Source of the DNA: CALCHA01 sp035548175
GTDB taxonomy: Bacteria > Planctomycetota > Phycisphaerae > WQYP01
Assembly (NCBI GenBank): GCA_035548175.1
Contig: DASZTO010000072.1
Span: 1-64,000 of the forward strand
Direction: 5' to 3'
Length of the DNA stretch: 64,000 nucleotides
Position 1 is the stretch's first letter. The number at the start of each line of letters is the position of its first letter. The position numbers were made by a program, and so were the translations under genes. This document shows, in pieces, positions 8,048 through 15,106 of this stretch. The notes under the pieces were generated by a model. That model saw only the letters and a program-made list of their open reading frames with translations. It was not told the DNA's origin and searched no databases.

Positions 8048-8692
8048 TTATTTCGCTTTCGATTTGGGTTTGGGCAGACGCTTGGGCAATTTGGCGGTGG
8101 CGTTTGGTGGGGCGAGCTCGGTGTGGAAACCGATGGGGGGCTTAGCGGGGTCGGCGGCATCGGGATCTTCCATGAGCTGGCGGATGGCGTCGATGATGGC
8201 GAGGATTTGCTCATCGTGATTTTGCAGCTTTTTCTCGAGTTCGTCGAGCTTTGCGGCGAGGTCGTGGTGGGTGGAGAGGAGTTCGCGGAGCTGGACGAAG
8301 GCGCGGACGACGAAGAGGGAGGCTTTGACGGCTTCCTTGGAGTTGAGGACGGTGGCGGCCATGATGGCGCCGTGCTCGGTGAAGGCGTAGGGGCGGTATT
8401 TGCGGTTTGTTCCTCGTTTCAAGGTCACAGATTGTGATCTTAAAGATTTGGCGGTGTTCAAGGTCACAATCTGTGACCTTGGATCCGCTGCCTCATCCCA
8501 CGTCAATCGGAACATGAAGTCTTCGGGGAAGCGGTCCAAGTTGCGCTTAATGGCCTGGTTCAAGGCTTTGGTGGTTACGCCGTAGAGGCGGGCGAGGTCG
8601 GCGTCGAGGATGATGCGTTGGCCGCGGAGGAGGAGGATGGTTTGATGGACGCGGGTGAGGAGGAGTAGGCCGGGGTTTTGTTTTTTTGGCAT
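8048..8692 (-). CDS. ORF6N-domain DNA-binding protein
   Basis: A 214-residue protein with an N-terminal ORF6N domain (LLLRGQRIILDADLARLYGV, then TKALNQAIKRNLDRFPEDFM) and the family's second block YRPYAFTEHGAIMAATVLNS. ORF6N and KilA-N domains are DNA-binding modules of phages and mobile elements that also occur scattered in bacterial chromosomes. A helical segment follows (LREL...DELEKKLQNHDEQI), then a Lys/Pro-rich tail. Between the two blocks is a near-duplication (RSQIVTLN and RSQSVTLK) whose DNA forms palindromes. The gene sits inside a glycosidase gene row and its stop is one base from the GH3 start. It may be a local regulator or simply an inserted cargo gene. Confidence 0.85.
   Translation of the reverse strand: MPKKQNPGLLLLTRVHQTILLLRGQRIILDADLARLYGVTTKALNQAIKRNLDRFPEDFMFRLTWDEAADPRSQIVTLNTAKSLRSQSVTLKRGTNRKYRPYAFTEHGAIMAATVLNSKEAVKASLFVVRAFVQLRELLSTHHDLAAKLDELEKKLQNHDEQILAIIDAIRQLMEDPDAADPAKPPIGFHTELAPPNATAKLPKRLPKPKSKAK
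8421..8480. repeat. Two tandem palindromes inside the ORF6N gene
   Basis: Positions 8460-8480 read AAGGTCACA-N3-TGTGACCTT, a perfect inverted repeat. Positions 8421-8441 are a near copy, AAGGTCACA-N3-TGTGATCTT. They are 39 bases apart start to start, a multiple of three, and encode the duplicated peptide SQ(I/S)VTL. They could be operator-like sites for the protein they lie in, or simply a duplicated codon block of the kind common in this family. Confidence 0.75.
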
Positions 8693-8769
8693 GGTGATCC
8701 TTCTCGTAGAGCGGGTAGCATGAAGAATTTGATGTTGCCAATTGCAACATCAAACTTTGCCACGGTGGC

Positions 8770-11565
8770 TCAGAATTTAACCTCGATGGACTGTCCCGCA
8801 TACTGGATGGATTTGTCGGGCGGGGTTTGCGGGGAGTAGGGGACGGGTTTGTCGGGGCGGAGCAGGATGATGTTGACGGTGCGGTGTTGCAGCATGGTGG
8901 GGAAGGCGCCGGTGCGCTGGCCGATGGTGAGGGTTTGGGCGGCGTCGTTCCAATGGAGGGGGATGCGGGTGAACTGGTTTTTTTCGCAGGCGTAGGTGAG
9001 GCCGTCGTCTTCGTAGAGGGAGAAGTCGGCGTCGGCGCCGGAGTAGACCAACAGCGTGAGGGGGTCGGCGGGTTTTTCGGTGGTGTACTGGAGGTCTGGG
9101 CCGAGGGGGAGGATGGAGCCGGCGCGGATGTGGAGGGGGATTTGATCAAACGGGGCGTCGGTGTCGTGGCTTTGTCCGGTGGGCGTATCGACGTGCCTGC
9201 CGGTCCAGAAGTCGTACCAGCCGCCGGGGGTTGGCGGGAGATAGACGGAGCGGGAGCGGGCCTTGTAGGTGGTGACGGGGGAGACGAGGATGGACGGGCC
9301 GAAGAGGTATTCGTCGTCGGTGGCGGCGGCAACGTTGTCGGCGGGGAAATCCATGAGGAGGGGACGCATGAAGGTCGCGTTATTCTGGGTGACGTCGCCG
9401 GCGAGGGAGTAGATGTAGGGGAGGAGGCGGTAGCGGAGGTGATCGGATTGGAGCATGGCCCGGCAGGCGGGGGAATCGCCGCCGCCGAATTGCCACATTT
9501 CGCGGTAGGGGGATTCGCCGTGGACGCGGAGGAGTGGTACGAAGGCGGCGAACTCGAACCAGCGGGCGTTGAGCTCGCGCCATTCGTCGAGGTTTTCGGG
9601 TGTGGGATTGCGCGTGGACCATTTGGCGGGGACGGAGAAGCCGCCGGAATCCATTGTCCAGTAAGGCATGCCGGAGAGGGAATAATCGAGGCCGGCGATG
9701 ATTTGCTTGCGCATGGCGGACCAGGAGGAGGTGATGTCGCCGGACCAGGAGGCGGCGGCGTAGCGCTGCATGCCGGCGAAACCGGAGCGGGTGAGAATGA
9801 AGACGCGCTGATCGGGCGCCGCGGCTCGCTGGCCTTCATAGATGGCTTCGCTGTTGACGAGGGGGTAGGCGTTCATGACGGCGGCTTTGCCGGGCATGTC
9901 GGCCATCTGGCGATCGAGCGTGGCGGGGGAGGGTTGGGTGAGGTCGGGCTCGGTGGCATCCATCCACCAGGCGTCGACGCCTTTGGAAAAGAGGGCCTGG
10001 TCGATCTGTTGCCAGAACAGTTTGCGGGCGTCGGGATTGAAGGCGTCGTAAAAGGTGTAGGCGTACCCGCGGCCGACCCAGTCGCGTTCGCGCGGGTTGA
10101 CGGGGAAGAGGAAACCTTTTTCCTGCATTTGTTTGGCGTTGTCGGTGGTGGGATAGAACTTGGGCCAGACGGAGATCATCAGATGGGCGTGCTGCTCGTG
10201 GATGTCTTTGATCCAGGCGGTGGGATCGGGGAAGCGGGCGGGGTCGAACTGGTGGGAGCCCCAGTCGTTTTCGCGCCAGTACATCCAGTCCTGGACGATG
10301 TTGTCGAAGGGGATGTGGCGATCGCGGAAGCCTTTAACGACATCGAGGGAGGCCTGCTGGGTTTCGTAGCGCTGCCGCGATTGCCAGAGACCGAATGCCC
10401 AGACAGGCATCATGGGGGCCTGGCCGGTGAGGTCGCGGTAGCCGGCGATGAGGCGGTCGATGGCGCCGGGGCCTTCGCCGCCGTAGATGAGGTAGTAATC
10501 GACGCCTTCGCCGGCCATCGATTGAAACGAAATGTTGTCGTTGGGGTCGGGCGTTTTCCACGTGAGCTGGCAGGTGGTGCCCTGGTCTTTGGACCAATCG
10601 AGGCGGAGGGCGTGTTTGGAGTTGGCGGTGAAGTGGCGGGTGACGAGTTCATCGCCGGGGAGCCAGTTTTGGCGCCAGTGGTCGGCGAGGAGTTTGCCGT
10701 CGATCCAGAGTTTGTAGCCACCGTTGGCGTAGAGTTTGAACTGGTAATTGCCATCGGTGTCGGCGGCGATCTGGCCTTGCCAGCGGATGGCTTGTTCGTT
10801 GCGATTGCCGCGACCGGCGCCGGCGTTGAGCACGTTGATGGCCGGATCGGTGCGGGTGGCGCTCTTCTGGGTGAAGGCCTGGTCGGCGAAGGTGGTGGCG
10901 GTGAGGCCGCCGGGCGTGCCATCGGCGGCAAGGAGGTGGTCGGGGGGGATGGCGACAAAGTCGCGGGGGTCGCCGAATTGGGTGGGGGAGGCGTTGTTCC
11001 AGAGGATGGCGTAGCCTTTGGAGGAGACGAGCAGGGGGATGGCGATTTCGGTGTTGCGCTGCCAGAGTGTGAAATCGTGGCCGGCGAGGTTGAGGAAATC
11101 GTACTGGTGCTGGCCGAGGCCGAAGAGCATTTCGGCGGGGTCGTGAAGCCATTGCTGGCGGACGGAGAGTGTGGATTGGCCCTGGACGGTGGTGGGGGTG
11201 AGGGTGGTGCCGTCGGGCGCTTCGCGGAGGATTTGCGTGCCGCGAGCGTCGGTGAAGCTGAGGTCGCCATTATTTTCCGGGAGAACGCGCAGTTCGCCGC
11301 CGCCGCTGTAAACGGTCTGGCCGCCGAAACCGCCGCCGGTGACGTGGGGTCCGGGGCCGTTGCGGGGCAGGACGCTGAAGCCGGGTTGGGTGATGCGGGT
11401 GTTGGTGGAGGTGATGTGGACGATGTTGGGGGTGATGAATTCGAGGGTTTTGCCGGAGGGGAGATAGATCTTGCTGGAGGAGGCCTCGGCGGGGCTGGTG
11501 GTCTGCGCGGCGGCGGCGCGGCAGCAGGCCAGCAGGAGCAACGCGCACGCAAGTTGTCGGCCCAT
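8770..11565 (-). CDS. Glycoside hydrolase family 31 with PA14 domain (alpha-xylosidase-like)
   Basis: A 931-residue secreted enzyme. The signal peptide is MGRQLACALLLLACCRAAAA. The order is GH31 N-terminal beta-sandwich, an inserted PA14-type carbohydrate-binding domain (about residues 260-350, NYQFKLYANGGYKLWIDGKL), then the GH31 barrel with AFGLWQSRQRYETQQ and the nucleophile motif WWMDATEPDL (Asp536), then C-terminal beta domains. PA14-bearing GH31 enzymes include xyloglucan alpha-xylosidases, so that activity is likely but not proven. ATG 11565 is chosen for GGAGG six bases upstream; a TTG 15 bases further upstream has no such site. It heads the minus-strand row that continues into ORF6N, GH3 and GH28, and faces away from the GH127-type gene. 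Confidence 0.93.
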   Translation of the reverse strand: MGRQLACALLLLACCRAAAAQTTSPAEASSSKIYLPSGKTLEFITPNIVHITSTNTRITQPGFSVLPRNGPGPHVTGGGFGGQTVYSGGGELRVLPENNGDLSFTDARGTQILREAPDGTTLTPTTVQGQSTLSVRQQWLHDPAEMLFGLGQHQYDFLNLAGHDFTLWQRNTEIAIPLLVSSKGYAILWNNASPTQFGDPRDFVAIPPDHLLAADGTPGGLTATTFADQAFTQKSATRTDPAINVLNAGAGRGNRNEQAIRWQGQIAADTDGNYQFKLYANGGYKLWIDGKLLADHWRQNWLPGDELVTRHFTANSKHALRLDWSKDQGTTCQLTWKTPDPNDNISFQSMAGEGVDYYLIYGGEGPGAIDRLIAGYRDLTGQAPMMPVWAFGLWQSRQRYETQQASLDVVKGFRDRHIPFDNIVQDWMYWRENDWGSHQFDPARFPDPTAWIKDIHEQHAHLMISVWPKFYPTTDNAKQMQEKGFLFPVNPRERDWVGRGYAYTFYDAFNPDARKLFWQQIDQALFSKGVDAWWMDATEPDLTQPSPATLDRQMADMPGKAAVMNAYPLVNSEAIYEGQRAAAPDQRVFILTRSGFAGMQRYAAASWSGDITSSWSAMRKQIIAGLDYSLSGMPYWTMDSGGFSVPAKWSTRNPTPENLDEWRELNARWFEFAAFVPLLRVHGESPYREMWQFGGGDSPACRAMLQSDHLRYRLLPYIYSLAGDVTQNNATFMRPLLMDFPADNVAAATDDEYLFGPSILVSPVTTYKARSRSVYLPPTPGGWYDFWTGRHVDTPTGQSHDTDAPFDQIPLHIRAGSILPLGPDLQYTTEKPADPLTLLVYSGADADFSLYEDDGLTYACEKNQFTRIPLHWNDAAQTLTIGQRTGAFPTMLQHRTVNIILLRPDKPVPYSPQTPPDKSIQYAGQSIEVKF

Positions 11566-11582
11566 CGGCAGCCTCCGCAAAA

Positions 11583-11597
11583 TGGAACGTTATTCCA
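11583..11597. promoter_or_regulatory. Possible operator palindrome between divergent GH31 and GH127-type genes
   Basis: The 115-base divergent gap holds TGGAACGTTATTCCA, with arms TGGAA and TTCCA around a 5-base centre. Its place, 18 bases upstream of the GH31 start and about 100 upstream of the arabinofuranosidase gene, would suit a shared repressor or activator. No cognate regulator is encoded next to it, and one palindrome of this length can occur by chance. Confidence 0.3.
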
Positions 11598-11695
11598 GGA
11601 AATGCATCGGCAGTGTAAACGAGCGTGCGGCGGGTGGCGAAGGCGCGGCGGGGATTCTATCGTATGGAAGTCAGGTGCATTTCGCAGAGGTTTGC

Positions 11696-13684
11696 ATGAG
11701 TTCGCAAGAATCGGGCGCGGCGCTTTCACGGCGGGAAATGTTGCAGGCGCTGGGGGCGGCGGCGCTGGCGGGTGCGGGGGTTGTTGGCGGATGCGGAAGC
11801 GCGCCGGTGGCGGCGCCCGAGGCGACTCCGATTGACGCGGCCGCGGAGAAGACGCTCGATGCGGCGCCGCGCACCGTGGCGGAGCCGTTTGCGCTGAGCG
11901 ACGTTCGCCTGCTGCCGTCGGCGTTTATGGATGCCCGGCAGCGCGATGGGGATTACCTGCTGTCGCTTGAGCCGGACCGGATGCTGCACAACTTCCGGGT
12001 GAACGCGGGGCTTCCACCGAAGGCGCCGGTGTATGGCGGGTGGGAATCGGTGGCGATGTGGGCGGATATCCGGGCGCAGGGGCACACGGCGGGGCATTAT
12101 CTGTCAGCGTGCGCGATGATGTATGCGGGGACCGGGGATGCGCGGTTCAAGCGGCGGTGCGATTATATCGTCAGTGAGCTGGCGGCGTGTCAGAAGGCGG
12201 TGGGGACGGGGCTGGTGTGTGCGTTTCCGGACAAGGACGCGCAGTTTTTGAACATGCGCGACGGGCGGCGCGTGATCGGCGTGCCGTGGTACACGACGCA
12301 CAAGGTGATGGCGGGGCTGCGGGATGCCCACGTTTATGCGGATACTCCTGATGCGCTGATGGTTTTATACGGCCTTGCCACTTATGCGATCGGGCTGACG
12401 CGGGACATGTCGGAGGAGCAGTTTCAGAAAATGCTGGAGATCGAGCACGGCGGGATGAACGAGGTGCTTGCTGATCTTTATCTGCTTGCCAGGGATCAGC
12501 GTTTCCTCGCACTCGCCGAGCGTTTCTGCCATCAGGCGGTGCTGGTTCCGGCGGCGGCGGGGAAGGACACGCTGGACAGGCTGCACTCGAACACGCAGAT
12601 TCCGAAGTTCATCGGGTTTGCGCGGCTGTGGCAGATCACGGGCGAGGACACCTATCGGGCGGCGGCGACTTTTTTCTGGCGGACGGTGGTGAACAACCGG
12701 TCGTTTGTCACCGGCGGCAACGGCGACCAGGAGCACTTTTTTCCGCCGGCGGATTTCGCGAAGCACCTGGGTTCGGCGAAGACGATGGAGACGTGCTGCT
12801 CTTACAACATGCTGAAGCTGACGCGGCTCTTGTTTACGCAGAAGCCCTCGCGCGAGCTGGCGGATTATTACGAGCGGACGCTGCTGAATGCGATTCTGGC
12901 GTCGCAGGATCCGCAGTCGGGGATGATGACTTATTTTCAGCCGACGCGGCCGGGGTATGTGAAGCTGTTCTGCACGCCGATCGATTCGTTCTGGTGCTGC
13001 ACGGGGACGGGGATGGAGAATCATTCGAAGTACAACGATTCGATTTATTTTCGCACGTCGGACACGCTGTATGTGAATCTGTTCATTCCGTCGGCGGTGG
13101 CGTGGCGCGAGCGGGGCGTGAGCGTGGAGCAGACGACGGGGTTTCCGGAAGAAGCGCGCACGCGGCTGAAGGTCACCGCGGCGCGCGCGACGCCGTGGAC
13201 GCTCGCGATTCGCCACCCCGCCTGGTGCCCGGGGGCGATGGTGTCGGTGAACGGCAAGCGTGTGAATGCGCCGGTGACGGAGGGTTACCTGACGCTGCGG
13301 CGGACGTGGCGCGCGGGCGACAGGGTGGAGGTCGAGTTGCCGATGACGATGCAGACGATTGAGCTGCCGCACGCGGGGGATCACGTAGCGCTGGTGTATG
13401 GGCCGGTGGTGCTGGCGGGGCAACTGGGGACGTCGGGGATTACGCCGGGGGCGGACATCATTGTGAATGAGCGGACGTACGGGGACATGCTGAACGCGCC
13501 GGTGGAGGTGCCGGCGTTGAAGGTGGTCGATCCCGGGACATTCAGCGCGCAGATTCATGCGGTGGCGGGGAAGGCGTTGACGTTCACGACGGGTGATCTG
13601 ACGCCGGAGCCGATCACGCTGTCGCCCTACTTCCGCACGGCGCATGAGCGGTACACGATTTATTGGAAGATGGCGTTGGGGTGA
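11696..13684 (+). CDS. GH127/GH146-type beta-L-arabinofuranosidase, Tat lipoprotein
   Basis: A 662-residue protein of the former DUF1680 group, metal-thiol beta-L-arabinofuranosidases acting on arabinan, extensin or pectin side chains. The N-terminus combines a twin-arginine motif (SRREML) with a lipobox ending GVVGGC, so export by Tat and lipid anchoring are expected. The catalytic zinc site is complete: Glu365 and Cys367 in METCCSYNMLKL, and Cys434-Cys435 in FWCCTGTGMENHSKY, matching the Glu, Cys and Cys-Cys arrangement of the family. The ATG at 11696 has AGAGG upstream. It is transcribed away from GH31 and converges with the phosphodiester glycosidase gene 9 bases downstream. Confidence 0.92.
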   Translation: MSSQESGAALSRREMLQALGAAALAGAGVVGGCGSAPVAAPEATPIDAAAEKTLDAAPRTVAEPFALSDVRLLPSAFMDARQRDGDYLLSLEPDRMLHNFRVNAGLPPKAPVYGGWESVAMWADIRAQGHTAGHYLSACAMMYAGTGDARFKRRCDYIVSELAACQKAVGTGLVCAFPDKDAQFLNMRDGRRVIGVPWYTTHKVMAGLRDAHVYADTPDALMVLYGLATYAIGLTRDMSEEQFQKMLEIEHGGMNEVLADLYLLARDQRFLALAERFCHQAVLVPAAAGKDTLDRLHSNTQIPKFIGFARLWQITGEDTYRAAATFFWRTVVNNRSFVTGGNGDQEHFFPPADFAKHLGSAKTMETCCSYNMLKLTRLLFTQKPSRELADYYERTLLNAILASQDPQSGMMTYFQPTRPGYVKLFCTPIDSFWCCTGTGMENHSKYNDSIYFRTSDTLYVNLFIPSAVAWRERGVSVEQTTGFPEEARTRLKVTAARATPWTLAIRHPAWCPGAMVSVNGKRVNAPVTEGYLTLRRTWRAGDRVEVELPMTMQTIELPHAGDHVALVYGPVVLAGQLGTSGITPGADIIVNERTYGDMLNAPVEVPALKVVDPGTFSAQIHAVAGKALTFTTGDLTPEPITLSPYFRTAHERYTIYWKMALG

Positions 13685-13693
13685 TGGCGGCGG

Positions 13694-14989
13694 TCAGTCG
13701 TGGGGGCTTTGGCGGAGGGAGATGCCGAAGTGGGTGTAGGTGGCGCGTTCCTGGCCGTTGAAGTCGGAGGGGACGTTGGCGATGCCGCCGAACTGCTGGA
13801 GGTAGATGCAGGAGGAGCCGCCCTCATCGCAGAGCATGGCGTCGTTGGCGCCGAAGGCTTTGAGGAATTCGCCGACCTCGGCGCGGGTGAAGCCGTTGGA
13901 GGTTCGAGGCTGGCGGCCGTCGACGACCATGAGGAAGAGGCGTGTGCCGTCGGCGTTGATGCCCATGGCGGTGCGTGGCTGGCGGTAGCGTTCGTCTTCG
14001 GTCTGGACGGCGCCATTGACGATCGCGTCGAGGCGGCCCCAGATGACGTTGGTTTGTCCCTCGGGGAGCTTGCGATCGTGCGCGGCCATGGGGCGGAAAG
14101 AGGCGTGATTATTCTTGTCAAAGGCGAGGAAAGGGCGCGGGTTGCCGCGGGTTTCTTCGCGGATCGTCTGTCCGTCGATGACCATGTAGCCCGTCCAGGG
14201 GCCGAGGCCGGAGTAAGCGCCGGGGGAGTTGCCGGCCTCACCGTTGATGGCGACGGTGCTGCCGGTGCGTTTGGCGAAATCGGAGGTGAGGGTCTTGGTG
14301 GAGAAATCGCCCTGGACGTGCACCACGACGCGGGGATTGGCCAGGTCGATCTCGGCGAGCCAGGCCTGGGACATCGGCGTGCTGGTGTGCACCTGGTAAA
14401 TATCGGTGGCGGCGTCGTAAACGAGCGGGCGGATGGTCGCGGCGCCGAAGGTTTTGGCGAGGGTTTGCTTGACGGCGTCGGGGTCGATGAAGAGGGCGGT
14501 GCGGATTTTGGGGAGGGTGGGCTTGGCGGCCGGCGCGGTGGCGGGCGTCGTGGGTGTGGCGGGCGCGACGGGCGATGCGGGGGCGGTGGCGGGGGGCGGT
14601 TGCCGGGGAGCGGGCTGGGCGGCGGCGAGTTGCTGGCGTTGGGCGTCGAGCTGGGCAAGCAAGGCGGTGGCGTCGGCGGCGGACTTGGCGCGGAGGGCAT
14701 CGACCTGGTCTTCGAGCCGGCTGATTTTGCGGTCGATCACGAACAGGCCAATGGCGATGGCCAGCAGCGTCACAACCCCGGCGATCACGCGGCCGAGGAG
14801 CACGCGCTTGCGTTTGCGCGTCCACCAGGCGGCCACCAGCACGATCACGACGGCCAGCAGCACCATCGCGCCCAGGACCATGATCAGCGGCAGTTCGACC
14901 AGGCGATCGCCGACGGCGGCCAGATCGTCAATCCAGGCGTTCACGCGCTCGCCGAAAGTGACCGCCGCTGCCAGGACGTTGGTAATCAT
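13694..14989 (-). CDS. Membrane-anchored NAGPA-type phosphodiester glycosidase
   Basis: A 431-residue protein with two N-terminal membrane segments (about residues 34-55 and 67-86), a short coiled coil (ISRLEDQVDALRAKSAADA) and a Pro/Ala linker of about 50 residues. The C-terminal domain is of the N-acetylglucosamine-1-phosphodiester alpha-N-acetylglucosaminidase type (formerly DUF2233). Visible family elements are STVAINGEAGNSPGAYSGLG, RTAMGINADGTRLFLMVVDG and the terminal MLCDEGGSSCIYL. Such domains cleave sugar-phosphate diesters, for example in wall or exopolysaccharide metabolism. The domain is probably held on the outer face of the inner membrane. It is separated from the upstream GH2 gene by a terminator, so it likely has its own promoter. 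Confidence 0.85.
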   Translation of the reverse strand: MITNVLAAAVTFGERVNAWIDDLAAVGDRLVELPLIMVLGAMVLLAVVIVLVAAWWTRKRKRVLLGRVIAGVVTLLAIAIGLFVIDRKISRLEDQVDALRAKSAADATALLAQLDAQRQQLAAAQPAPRQPPPATAPASPVAPATPTTPATAPAAKPTLPKIRTALFIDPDAVKQTLAKTFGAATIRPLVYDAATDIYQVHTSTPMSQAWLAEIDLANPRVVVHVQGDFSTKTLTSDFAKRTGSTVAINGEAGNSPGAYSGLGPWTGYMVIDGQTIREETRGNPRPFLAFDKNNHASFRPMAAHDRKLPEGQTNVIWGRLDAIVNGAVQTEDERYRQPRTAMGINADGTRLFLMVVDGRQPRTSNGFTRAEVGEFLKAFGANDAMLCDEGGSSCIYLQQFGGIANVPSDFNGQERATYTHFGISLRQSPHD

Positions 14990-15033
14990 GGCCTGATGCT
15001 ACCGATCGCCACCTGAAGGTGGGATGAAGGCCA

Positions 15034-15086
15034 AAAAAAACGCCGGGAGCCCTCGGGTGTGGGGTCGCCTTCGGGTTCTCCCGGCG
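15034..15086 (-). terminator. Rho-independent terminator of the GH2 gene
   Basis: Read on the minus strand, the stem CGCCGGGAG pairs perfectly with CTCCCGGCG across a 28-base loop that can itself fold, and is followed directly by eight T residues. It starts 20 bases after the GH2 stop codon and isolates that gene from the NAGPA-type gene downstream. Confidence 0.88.
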
Positions 15087-15106
15087 CGTGGGGTAACAGC
15101 ATGGTC

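Noticed and set aside
8827..11835. A 1002-codon open frame on the + strand opposite GH31
   Set aside because: It arises from the high GC content and codon bias of the GH31 gene; the translation is Gly/Val/Glu-rich with no domain, while the minus strand encodes all GH31 motifs.
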